From Lachnoclostridium sp. UBA7482 (GTDB lineage: Bacteria > Bacillota > Clostridia > Lachnospirales > Lachnospiraceae), in the NCBI GenBank assembly GCA_002479645.1, contig DLOO01000008.1, positions 1 to 5,190 of the forward strand: 5,190 bases of DNA, in the 5' to 3' direction. The translations under genes and the position numbers were made by a program. Of the stretch, positions 1 through 5,190 are shown piece by piece (position 1 is the stretch's first letter; each line of letters opens with the position of its first letter). The notes beneath the pieces were generated by a model, which saw only the letters and a list, made by a program, of their open reading frames with translations, searched no databases and had not been told where the DNA came from.

Positions 1-331
1 TTACAACGACAATGGAATTATTCAGCAGTTCTAATATATAAACCAGCAGAATCCGGCTTCCTGCGGGAAGTTGTCGAATCGCATTCCTTGTTTCTAACGG
101 AAGAAGCGGAGAAGGATGGCGGGAATCCAGCAGTGGACTAAGCGGTGTATCCAAAGCATTTGCAATATGAACCAGGGCGGACAGGGAAACGTGAACGTTG
201 CCGGTTTCTACAGAACTGTAGTACTTGGCGGTAATAAGGGATAAGTCGGCAACCTGTTCCTGTGTCAGGTTCTTTTCTGTTCGAATTTTACGTAGTTTTT
301 CTCCTAATAACTTGTAGTCAATTGATTTCAT
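1..331 (-). CDS. XRE-family helix-turn-helix transcriptional regulator (3' end outside window)
   Basis: This is a cytoplasmic DNA-binding regulator, read on the minus strand from an ATG at 331 and still open at base 1, giving the first 110 residues. Residues about 9-65 form a Cro/CI-type HTH: LGEKLRKIR (helix 1), LTQEQVADLS (helix 2), ITAKYYSSVETGNVHVSL (recognition helix and turn) and LVHIANALD (helix 5), with the usual xRE spacing. Residues about 78-105 (LPLETRNAIRQLPAG, then a hydrophobic helix) look like the short C-terminal helical tail of many Firmicutes XRE proteins, so little of the gene is probably missing. The start is supported by AAAGGA at 341-346 (minus strand), nine bases upstream. 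It is divergent from the secreted-protein/ABC operon, so it is the obvious local candidate regulator and probably autoregulates through the palindrome at 386-398. The ligand or trigger is unknown. The HTH call is confident; the target is inferred. Confidence 0.9.
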   Translation of the reverse strand, partial: MKSIDYKLLGEKLRKIRTEKNLTQEQVADLSLITAKYYSSVETGNVHVSLSALVHIANALDTPLSPLLDSRHPSPLLPLETRNAIRQLPAGSRILLVYILELLNNSIVVV

Positions 332-362
332 ATGCTCAAATCCTTTGCGATTATTATAAATC

Positions 363-391
363 ATTTTAACGCATATTATTCATTATGTCGC
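363..391 (-). promoter_or_regulatory. Predicted sigma-A promoter of the XRE regulator
   Basis: On the minus strand, GCGACA (391-386, 4 of 6 matches to TTGACA) and TAAAAT (368-363, 5 of 6 to TATAAT) are separated by exactly 17 bases. Transcription would start near 356, about ten bases ahead of the regulator's ribosome binding site. An alternative perfect TATAAT lies at 358-353, but it would start the transcript within the ribosome binding site and has no good -35. Prediction from sequence only. Confidence 0.45.
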
Positions 392-436
392 CCCGACAGA
401 AGATTAAAAATAATTTTATTTGAGAAAATGCGTTAA
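366..436. repeat. Long-range 9-bp inverted repeat, TTAACGCAT (366-374) and ATGCGTTAA (428-436)
   Basis: The two arms are perfect inverted copies separated by 53 bases, centred near 401 in the divergent intergenic region. The left arm overlaps the -10 of the regulator promoter. The right arm abuts the first ATTTGTACC direct repeat. The core TGCGTT recurs at 470-475. The arms could be paired binding sites for a looping regulator; a hairpin with such a long, AT-rich loop is less likely. Function is not known. Confidence 0.4.
386..398. promoter_or_regulatory. Candidate operator: perfect 13-bp palindrome TGTCG-CCC-CGACA
   Basis: The two 5-bp arms TGTCG and CGACA are perfect inverted copies around a three-base centre. 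The site is a GC-rich island inside an AT-rich divergent intergenic region and covers the predicted -35 of the XRE regulator gene. A dimeric XRE protein bound here would block its own transcription. Binding by this particular regulator is inferred from position and symmetry. Confidence 0.45.
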
Positions 437-465
437 TTTGTACCGCTTAAATGGTCATTTGTACC
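436..465 (+). promoter_or_regulatory. Tandem direct repeat ATTTGTACC (436-444 and 457-465), candidate activator site
   Basis: Two identical 9-mers are separated by 12 bases, a 21-bp period that puts both on the same DNA face. That 9-12-9 geometry and the location just upstream of a weak rightward promoter are typical of sites bound by LytTR-type response regulators (AgrA, ComE and PlnC families), which often control bacteriocin and peptide operons. The 9-mer itself does not match the published LytTR consensus well, and no LytTR gene is inside the window, so the protein that binds is unknown. The repeat is seen directly; its role is inferred. Confidence 0.4.
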
Positions 466-469
466 AAGT

Positions 470-500
470 TGCGTTTGTAAGAGGGAAAAAGAGGTATCAT
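470..500 (+). promoter_or_regulatory. Weak predicted promoter for the five-gene operon
   Basis: TATCAT at 495-500 matches the -10 consensus in five of six positions. The best -35 is TTGCGT at 470-475 (three of six), with a long 19-base spacer. The poor -35 directly downstream of the tandem repeat suggests an activator-dependent promoter. The transcript would start near 507, leaving a leader of about 55 bases before the first gene. Confidence 0.3.
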
Positions 501-547
501 GTTTCACAAAATTGGTAAAGGCGGAGCGCTGAACCAAGATGCAGAAA

Positions 548-553
548 AAGGAG
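548..553 (+). promoter_or_regulatory. Ribosome binding site AAGGAG that decides the first gene's start
   Basis: AAGGAG lies nine bases ahead of the ATG at 563. It sits downstream of the earlier in-frame ATG at 539, which has only a distant GGCGGAG in front of it. The start at 563 is therefore preferred, and it also gives a textbook signal peptide. Confidence 0.7.
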
Positions 554-562
554 AAAAAAGCT

Positions 563-1003
563 ATGAAGAAAATTTATCTGAAGTTTATTGTTATTGTGAG
601 TTTATTGCTTTTGTGTAATTCGGTAGCATATGCAAAGACAGCTTCGTTGGGAAAACAGAGGAAGGGTCAAACATACGGAGAAACCTTACAAGGAGATTCT
701 GTTACCCTGACGGCAAAAGGAACCGACGACGTGGCTTATTCGATAGCAACAACGTCCAGTGTTGCCGGTAAGTACGTCGATCATTTGTCTGTAGCAGTAT
801 GGAGCGGGACAACACGAATCGATTATGAATCGACAGTTGGATGGATTACCTCTTCCGGTAGTTTGAAGACGTCGGAAATGTGGCGTGTTTGGCAAAATAG
901 CTCTTATCGATATGTTCATAAGCTTTCTGCCCGCGATCATTACAATACGCCGAATACGATTGATTCGCTTACCATAAATATATATCAGGATAATATCTAT
1001 TAA
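563..1003 (+). CDS. Small secreted protein of unknown family, first gene of the ABC operon
   Basis: This encodes 146 residues from the ATG at 563 (154 from the in-frame ATG at 539). Residues 1-24 are a clear Sec signal peptide: MKK, a hydrophobic core (FIVIVSLLLL) and a likely signal peptidase I site AYA|K. The mature part is about 122 residues. It has no cysteine, is rich in Ser, Thr and Tyr, has four Trp (in VAVWSG, VGWITS and MWRVWQ), and alternates polar and hydrophobic residues in a pattern that suggests a beta-sandwich. There is no cell-wall anchor (no LPXTG), no lipobox and no transmembrane segment, so it is probably released or held on the surface by partners. I do not recognise a family. 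Being first in an operon with a MacB-like ABC exporter suggests a bacteriocin-like effector or a substrate/partner of the transporter, but the hallmark residues of lactococcin 972 are not evident. The gene is real (signal peptide, ribosome binding site, operon position); its function is open. Confidence 0.85.
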   Translation: MKKIYLKFIVIVSLLLLCNSVAYAKTASLGKQRKGQTYGETLQGDSVTLTAKGTDDVAYSIATTSSVAGKYVDHLSVAVWSGTTRIDYESTVGWITSSGSLKTSEMWRVWQNSSYRYVHKLSARDHYNTPNTIDSLTINIYQDNIY

Positions 1004-1064
1004 CAGATGAAGCGGATGTGCAAAGACAGTAAGACAACATGCCGGTTTCTGAAAGGAGGATGCT

Positions 1065-2054
1065 GTGAGAAGAAAACTATTATCGGGATGTTTGGTTCTG
1101 GGTGCGCTTTTGGTTCTTTTGGGTGGTACGGTGCTTCTCAGATACATACAAAACCGACAGGGGAAATTGTTCCATAAGGAGTCATATGATGAGAATGGAC
1201 TGCTGATGGTTTCTATCAAGACACATCCGGAGCTTTTTGAATATATGGGGATGACTGACCCGCTTGAGTATGAGGAGTGTAAGCCCGGGAAATCCGGAAT
1301 TGAGTTGGAATTTCGTTATACCGAGACAACAGAGGATGGCAAAGAAATTGAAAAAGAGGACGTCTATGATTTGTTTGATCCCGCACTTCTTAAAACAGAC
1401 TGGCTGAACATGAGTCCGCAAGGTTGGTCAGGACCTCGTGGTAAAATTGCCGCGAAAGAGGATGCCGGGGTGCTGCTTCGGTTTACTTCAGGGGAAATAG
1501 AGAAACCATACCGCTTATGTATTCCGGATATGTTTGAAGGAAAACCTGTTTTTAGTATATTTCAAATAAAGGATGATCCGTTTCTTGAACGGATTGATTA
1601 TCCGGATTCCATTCAAAGCGTAGATATTTCCAATTGCAGTAATCTGAAGGAGCTAAACTACTCGAAAAATGTTCGGAGCATCGGTATCAGCGACTGCGAT
1701 GCACTTACCTCAGTCCGTATCCCGGAGCATAAAAATATCTCGTTTATGATGGACGGAGTGACAGAATGTAATGGGATTGAGGAACTGATAATCCCGGATA
1801 ACTATCTTGCGATAGGATATATTGCATGTTCCTGCGGCGGACTCAGAAGGGTGGAATTGAAGGAGGGGTTGATGCTTATTAAAGAATCGTTTAATAACTG
1901 CCCATTGCTGGAGGAAGTGTATATTCCGGATAGTGTTATTATGATTCTGGACAGTTTTATTGGCTGTGAAAAGATTGTCCTGTCGGTTGGAAAGGGTAGT
2001 GCAGCAGAAAAATACGCGAAAGCAAAAGAGATTCCCTTTGTTTACCATGAATGA
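1065..2054 (+). CDS. Membrane-anchored BspA-type leucine-rich repeat protein
   Basis: This 329-residue protein starts at a GTG preceded by AAAGGAGGA (1052-1060); the ATG at 1060 is closed after two codons, so GTG is the only workable start. MRRK followed by a hydrophobic segment (about 5-26) makes an N-in anchor, placing the rest outside the cell. Residues about 30-145 are an acidic region of no recognised family. Residues about 150-305 carry six LRR_5/BspA (TpLRR) repeats, each closing on a C-x-x-L or C-x-x-I turn: NCSNL, DCDAL, ECNGI, SCGGL, NCPLL and GCEKI, with IPDSV/IPDNY strands between. The C-terminal KGSAAEKYAKAKEIPFVY is the usual cap of BspA-type proteins. Such domains bind proteins or surface ligands. 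Set between the secreted protein and the permeases, with 61 bases before and 10 after, it is probably an accessory binding or immunity factor; that role is inferred. Confidence 0.85.
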   Translation: MRRKLLSGCLVLGALLVLLGGTVLLRYIQNRQGKLFHKESYDENGLLMVSIKTHPELFEYMGMTDPLEYEECKPGKSGIELEFRYTETTEDGKEIEKEDVYDLFDPALLKTDWLNMSPQGWSGPRGKIAAKEDAGVLLRFTSGEIEKPYRLCIPDMFEGKPVFSIFQIKDDPFLERIDYPDSIQSVDISNCSNLKELNYSKNVRSIGISDCDALTSVRIPEHKNISFMMDGVTECNGIEELIIPDNYLAIGYIACSCGGLRRVELKEGLMLIKESFNNCPLLEEVYIPDSVIMILDSFIGCEKIVLSVGKGSAAEKYAKAKEIPFVYHE

Positions 2055-2064
2055 GAGGTAACTG

Positions 2065-3180
2065 ATGATTGTAGCAAAACAGCTTCGCAGATTGTGGAAG
2101 GAAAAGAAAATGTTCGTCCTGATGCTTATTTCTATGCAGGTCGTCGCCATGTTTGGTTTTCTTTTCCTGTCAGGAGTTATTATGAACAGTTCTTATGTCC
2201 TGTACGAGGACGAATACACCACCTTGCAGCTGCGGGTAGGGCTCAGCGAGGGAAATATTACATACGGCAGGCTGGAGGAAACTGTTCAGGATTGTATTGA
2301 GCATCTTCCGTCAACCATCGACAGTATACAATTGGGGACGGTAATATATGCAGGCACGGAGGATGATAAGGAACGGTATGACCTGGATGCGCACGCAGGA
2401 TATCAGAACGGGAAGTATCGTTTGGATAAAAACTGGAAGCGGGACAGAAATCGACTGGAATACGGAAGAATGTATACCGAAGAAGAACTGAACCGGGGAG
2501 ACAGGGTGGCGGTTGTCTTGTCGAATCAGCCATATACGGTTGGAGAACGGGTAATGCTTGCAGGAGAAGAGTATGAAATTATCGGGGTCATGGCGGGCGG
2601 AGAGGACTACGGCGGTACGGTGTTTGCCATTCCGCTTACCTGTTTTCGGGATATGCCGATTTATGGTTTTAGTCTGAACATGAAAATGATTATTACCGAA
2701 GAACAACGGGAGTTTATTGAGAATTCGCTGCAAAAAGTTATCCCGGGAGAATTTGGGATTTATTCGGATACCGGGCATGTGCCGGATTCTAAGACGCTGG
2801 CAAGGACGATTATCTCTGCCGGGGTATTTCTGCTGGCAGTTATTCTCGGAACCATGATGTTATTATACGAATACCTGATTGATGAAAATTCTTATCGATT
2901 GGGCGTCTGGAAGCTGCTGGGATGTGGCGACCGGAAGGCCTCTTGGCTTTATACATTGGAAATGGCTGCTGTGACTCTACCATCGCTTCTGCTTGGAATC
3001 GGGCTGTTTGCAGTTGTTAAGAACCGTTGGCTGCTCGATTTGTACCGGTACATGGGAGTTTTCTTTAGCGCAAAGATTTATTGTTTGTATTTTGTGTCTG
3101 TATTTACTGTAATCATGCTGTTACTGTACCTCTTTTCACGTTTGTCCACAAGGGGAAAAATACGAGGGCTGTTGATGTAG
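2065..3180 (+). CDS. FtsX/MacB-type ABC transporter permease, first half-subunit
   Basis: This is a 371-residue membrane subunit with four predicted TM segments (about 17-38, 247-269, 297-317 and 338-358). A large extracytoplasmic domain lies between TM1 and TM2, the classic FtsX/MacB/LolE topology. Within that domain, residues about 145-177 (GDRVAVVLSNQPYTVG through EYEIIGVM) match the MacB periplasmic-core style. After TM2, YRLGVWKLLGCGDRKASWLYTLE (271-301 region) is the FtsX coupling-helix motif that contacts the ATPase. The ATG at 2065 has AGAGG seven bases upstream. It follows the LRR gene by ten bases and precedes the second permease by ten, so translation is probably coupled. It should pair with the gene at 3191 as a heterodimer. 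Complexes of this type act as mechanotransmitters that extrude peptides or move surface lipoproteins rather than as ordinary importers. The substrate cannot be read from the sequence. Confidence 0.88.
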   Translation: MIVAKQLRRLWKEKKMFVLMLISMQVVAMFGFLFLSGVIMNSSYVLYEDEYTTLQLRVGLSEGNITYGRLEETVQDCIEHLPSTIDSIQLGTVIYAGTEDDKERYDLDAHAGYQNGKYRLDKNWKRDRNRLEYGRMYTEEELNRGDRVAVVLSNQPYTVGERVMLAGEEYEIIGVMAGGEDYGGTVFAIPLTCFRDMPIYGFSLNMKMIITEEQREFIENSLQKVIPGEFGIYSDTGHVPDSKTLARTIISAGVFLLAVILGTMMLLYEYLIDENSYRLGVWKLLGCGDRKASWLYTLEMAAVTLPSLLLGIGLFAVVKNRWLLDLYRYMGVFFSAKIYCLYFVSVFTVIMLLLYLFSRLSTRGKIRGLLM

Positions 3181-3190
3181 GAGAAGGGTT

Positions 3191-4417
3191 ATGCGAATTG
3201 TAAAGTTAATGCTCGGGGAATTTATCGATCACATAAAAAGCAATCTGATCACGGCAATCCTCATGTCGGTTGTCTCGCTGATTTTGACGGTATTTATCTC
3301 AGTTTATGTGTTTCAGGAGTCAAAATATACTCCGTTCAGAGATCTGCAAATAAATGAGGGATTTTTTGTTGCCGCTGATGCAGACCGAATTCCTTTTGAG
3401 GAGTATGAAGGTATCGAAGAAGTGTATCGAACCTATTTTGAGCGGGGGATTGGAAAGGGAAACTTCAGCAAATTGTTTTTCATTGGATATCCGGAATGGG
3501 TTTGGAAGCATTGGCGGTGCCAGCTTGAAAAGGGAACCTGGTTTCGGGATGCTGTCATAGAGCGGAGCAGGAAGAAAGGTCATATTCCGGTTGTAATAGG
3601 TTTAAGCGGCGATACGTATCGGATTGGAGATATCATTAAGGCATATACCGAGATCAACTATTTTGAGCCGGGGGCGGAAAAAACGGAACTGTCTCTTGAG
3701 GTAATCGGAATTGCAAGAGAGGACGCGGGGATCATCGGAGATGACGGTAGTTACCATGCAACCGCCTTTTCGTATGATTGGATGTATCATACCATGGATG
3801 AGTTTTTTCCGGGGGAGGGCAGCGACGGCATGGTTGTAATGTTCCCGATGGGGGCGGCAGAGCAGTATCCGCAGCTGATTTTTTTGGGCTCCAGACAGGC
3901 ATTTGTCAAATATAAGCCGGGAATTACCGAAGAGCAAAGAAACGAAATGGAAAGAAGCTTTTGTCGGCTTACCAACGGCAGCGGTATCCCGTTTGAGGAA
4001 TTTGACGAGTATTCCAGGGAAGTCCTGCGACAAACGATTCTGATGTACATGCCGTTTATACTGATTGGTGTTTTGATTCTTGTGATTAGCGTCTATACCC
4101 TTTCACACCTGACGGTTGCCAGATATCGCAGACATCTGGCAGTTTATACCGTTGTCGGGGCGTCAAAACTTCACGGTTTTATTCTCTTGCTTGGCAATTC
4201 GATTGGCACGATTTTACTATCGGTTCTTCTTTTTGCATTGGAGAAGCAGATATTTGAAATCTATACGAAGGAGCATGGCATCCTGATGATGCTTTCGGAC
4301 AATTATGTTGAACTGCTTAGTTTGGCATATCTTGCATTCTTCCTTTTTATGAGTAGCTGTATGTATCTGGAGTTCCGTAAAAAAGGAAGAGGAATGCTCC
4401 TTGCAGCACACAGATAA
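3191..4417 (+). CDS. FtsX/MacB-type ABC transporter permease, second half-subunit
   Basis: This 408-residue protein has the same architecture as the preceding gene but a clearly different sequence. TM1 is at about 19-41, then an extracytoplasmic domain of about 240 residues, then TM2-4 at about 281-303, 329-349 and 371-391. The FtsX coupling motif is YRRHLAVYTVVGASKLHGFILL (about 312-333). The MacB-core-like strand pair is HIPVVIGLSGDTYRIGDIIK with LEVIGIA (131-176). The ribosome binding site AGGAG (3179-3183) overlaps the upstream TAG stop, so the two permeases are tightly coupled. The extracytoplasmic domain is roughly 30 residues longer than that of its partner and rich in acidic and aromatic residues, so the pair is asymmetric and may split substrate recognition between them. 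It is presumed to form one complex with the 2065-3180 product and the ATPase downstream. Confidence 0.87.
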   Translation: MRIVKLMLGEFIDHIKSNLITAILMSVVSLILTVFISVYVFQESKYTPFRDLQINEGFFVAADADRIPFEEYEGIEEVYRTYFERGIGKGNFSKLFFIGYPEWVWKHWRCQLEKGTWFRDAVIERSRKKGHIPVVIGLSGDTYRIGDIIKAYTEINYFEPGAEKTELSLEVIGIAREDAGIIGDDGSYHATAFSYDWMYHTMDEFFPGEGSDGMVVMFPMGAAEQYPQLIFLGSRQAFVKYKPGITEEQRNEMERSFCRLTNGSGIPFEEFDEYSREVLRQTILMYMPFILIGVLILVISVYTLSHLTVARYRRHLAVYTVVGASKLHGFILLLGNSIGTILLSVLLFALEKQIFEIYTKEHGILMMLSDNYVELLSLAYLAFFLFMSSCMYLEFRKKGRGMLLAAHR

Positions 4418-4430
4418 CGGGGAAATGGGA

Positions 4431-4437
4431 AAGGCGG
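4431..4437 (+). promoter_or_regulatory. Ribosome binding site AAGGCGG that decides the ATPase start
   Basis: AAGGCGG ends nine bases before the ATG at 4447 but only three before the in-frame TTG at 4441. Normal spacing therefore favours the ATG, which also gives the common MIEIQDLRKIY opening of this ATPase family. Confidence 0.55.
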
Positions 4438-4446
4438 AAATTGTCT

Positions 4447-5136
4447 ATGATTGAAATTCAGGATTTAAGGAAAATATATAATAAAGACAAGAAGAATCCC
4501 ACAGAGGCGCTTCGGGGCGTTTCGTTGACTATTGAAGATGGTGAGATGGTTGCTGTCTGCGGAACAAGCGGCGCCGGAAAGTCAACGCTTCTATACTGTA
4601 TTGCCGGACTGGAGGACTATGATGCAGGCGTATGTAAAGTGGATGGTGTGGAGATTCGTGCAATGAAGAATCGTACGGCGGCGGCCTTTCGGAATGAAAA
4701 GTATGGTTTTGTTCTTCAGGATTTTGCTTTGATTGATGATTATACGGTTCTTGAAAATGTAACGCTCCCGTTTGCATTTGGAAAGCATGTGAGCGGTAAG
4801 GATACCGAGCTTGCGATGGAGGTAATCCGGAGAGTGGGTCTTGAGGAACAGAAAAACTCCTACGTAAAGGAACTGTCCGGAGGACAGAAGCAGCGTACCG
4901 CGATAGCGAGAGCATTGATTAACAAACCTCGGATTATTTTTGCGGATGAGCCGACAGGTGCACTGGATTCCAAAACAACGCAGGAGATTATGCAGCTGTT
5001 TGCGGAATTGAACGCCGACGGAATCACGATGGTTATTGTTACGCATGACAGTACGGTTGCGGGTTATTGCAAGAGAAGATTGCAGGTCGAGGATGGCTTG
5101 ATCGTTTCGGACAAACGCTGCTGCGGGTGTCCTTGA
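4447..5136 (+). CDS. ABC transporter ATP-binding protein, MacB/LolD-type
   Basis: This is the cytoplasmic ATPase that should power the two permeases just upstream. It has 229 residues from the ATG at 4447 (231 if the TTG at 4441 were used). All nucleotide-binding motifs are intact: Walker A GTSGAGKST (39-47), Q-loop VLQDF (about 89-93), signature LSGGQ (143-147), Walker B IIFADE (163-168), D-loop ALDS (172-175) and H-loop His at about 200 (VIVTHD). The QDFALIDDYTVLENVTLPF segment after the Q-loop is characteristic of the MacB/LolD group, which includes the ATPases of lactococcin-972-type exporters. Length is normal for the family. An oddity is the end, KRCCGCP, with three Cys in the last five residues. 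The gene is the last of the operon and has 29 bases between it and the second permease. It is a dimeric ATPase expected to contact the coupling helices of both permeases. Confidence 0.93.
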   Translation: MIEIQDLRKIYNKDKKNPTEALRGVSLTIEDGEMVAVCGTSGAGKSTLLYCIAGLEDYDAGVCKVDGVEIRAMKNRTAAAFRNEKYGFVLQDFALIDDYTVLENVTLPFAFGKHVSGKDTELAMEVIRRVGLEEQKNSYVKELSGGQKQRTAIARALINKPRIIFADEPTGALDSKTTQEIMQLFAELNADGITMVIVTHDSTVAGYCKRRLQVEDGLIVSDKRCCGCP

Positions 5137-5171
5137 CGGCTGATTTTTCTGGTGGAAATGGGTCGGGAGAC

Positions 5172-5190
5172 GAGAGCAGTTTACGCTCTC
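5172..5190 (+). terminator. Possible start of the operon's terminator hairpin, cut by the window edge
   Basis: GAGAGC (5172-5177) and GCTCTC (5185-5190) form a perfect 6-bp stem around a seven-base loop AGTTTAC, 36 bases after the ATPase stop codon. Position fits an operon terminator. The following bases, where a T-run would be needed, lie outside the window, so the call is tentative. Confidence 0.35.

Noticed and set aside
539..562. Earlier in-frame ATG (539) for the secreted protein
   Set aside because: It lacks a well-spaced ribosome binding site and the excellent AAGGAG lies between it and the ATG at 563, which alone begins a canonical signal peptide.
563..1003. Assigning the secreted protein to the lactococcin 972 family
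   Set aside because: Operon style and signal peptide are similar, but the family's characteristic Trp/Tyr/His spacing is not evident by eye, so no family name is given.
1004..1064. A terminator or promoter between the secreted protein and LRR genes
   Set aside because: The 61-base gap shows no stem-loop with a T-run and no good promoter hexamers; it only carries the strong ribosome binding site for the next gene.
1083..1091. Lipobox-like LSGC at residues 6-9 of the LRR protein
   Set aside because: The Cys comes before the hydrophobic segment rather than after it, so signal peptidase II processing is implausible; the segment reads as an uncleaved N-terminal anchor.
686..1219. Long minus-strand open frames opposite the operon genes (for example 686-1219, 3602-4033 and 4591-5046)
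   Set aside because: They lie antisense to well-supported genes, have no convincing ribosome binding sites or domains, and read as compositional shadows.
4153..4165. Second copy of the palindrome (12 of 13 bases, TGTCGGGGCGTCA) inside the second permease gene
   Set aside because: It lies in the codons for the conserved VVGAS part of the FtsX coupling motif, so the protein sequence explains it, and the inverted symmetry is broken.
4441..4446. TTG start at 4441 for the ATPase
   Set aside because: Only three bases separate it from the ribosome binding site; the ATG two codons later has normal spacing. The difference is two residues.

Overview
The window looks like a chromosomal stretch from a low-to-mid GC, Gram-positive gut-type Clostridia, most likely a Lachnospiraceae relative. 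The reasons are strong AGGAGG-type ribosome binding sites, tight co-directional gene spacing, a BspA-type leucine-rich repeat protein and a paired FtsX-type ABC exporter. The taxon is an inference from style, not from a marker gene.

Layout. At the left edge (1-331, minus strand) lies the N-terminal 110 codons of an XRE-family helix-turn-helix repressor-like protein; its 3' end is outside the window. It faces a divergent intergenic region (332-562) rich in candidate regulatory sequence: a perfect TGTCG-CCC-CGACA palindrome over the regulator's predicted -35, a long-range 9-bp inverted repeat (TTAACGCAT / ATGCGTTAA), and a perfect 9-12-9 direct repeat (ATTTGTACC twice) just upstream of a weak rightward promoter.

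To the right, five plus-strand genes run to 5136 with no terminator visible between them, so they are probably one operon: (1) a small secreted protein of unknown family, about 122 residues when mature; (2) an N-terminally membrane-anchored protein with a six-repeat BspA-type LRR domain; (3) and (4) two different four-TM FtsX/MacB-type permease half-subunits; (5) their ABC ATPase. A 6-bp stem starts to form in the last 19 bases and may be the operon terminator, cut by the window edge.

How the genes may work together. The two permeases and the ATPase should form one MacB/LolCDE-like (type VII) ABC complex, which moves no substrate across the membrane lumen but couples ATP hydrolysis to shape changes outside the membrane. 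The secreted protein and the anchored LRR protein are co-encoded and so are the likeliest client and accessory surface factor. The arrangement recalls lactococcin-972-type bacteriocin/immunity operons (small secreted protein, MacB-like permease, ATPase), but the secreted protein shows no family signature I recognise, the permease is split in two, and the LRR protein is an extra component. This secreted protein + LRR + split-permease cassette under an XRE regulator is the most interesting item in the window.
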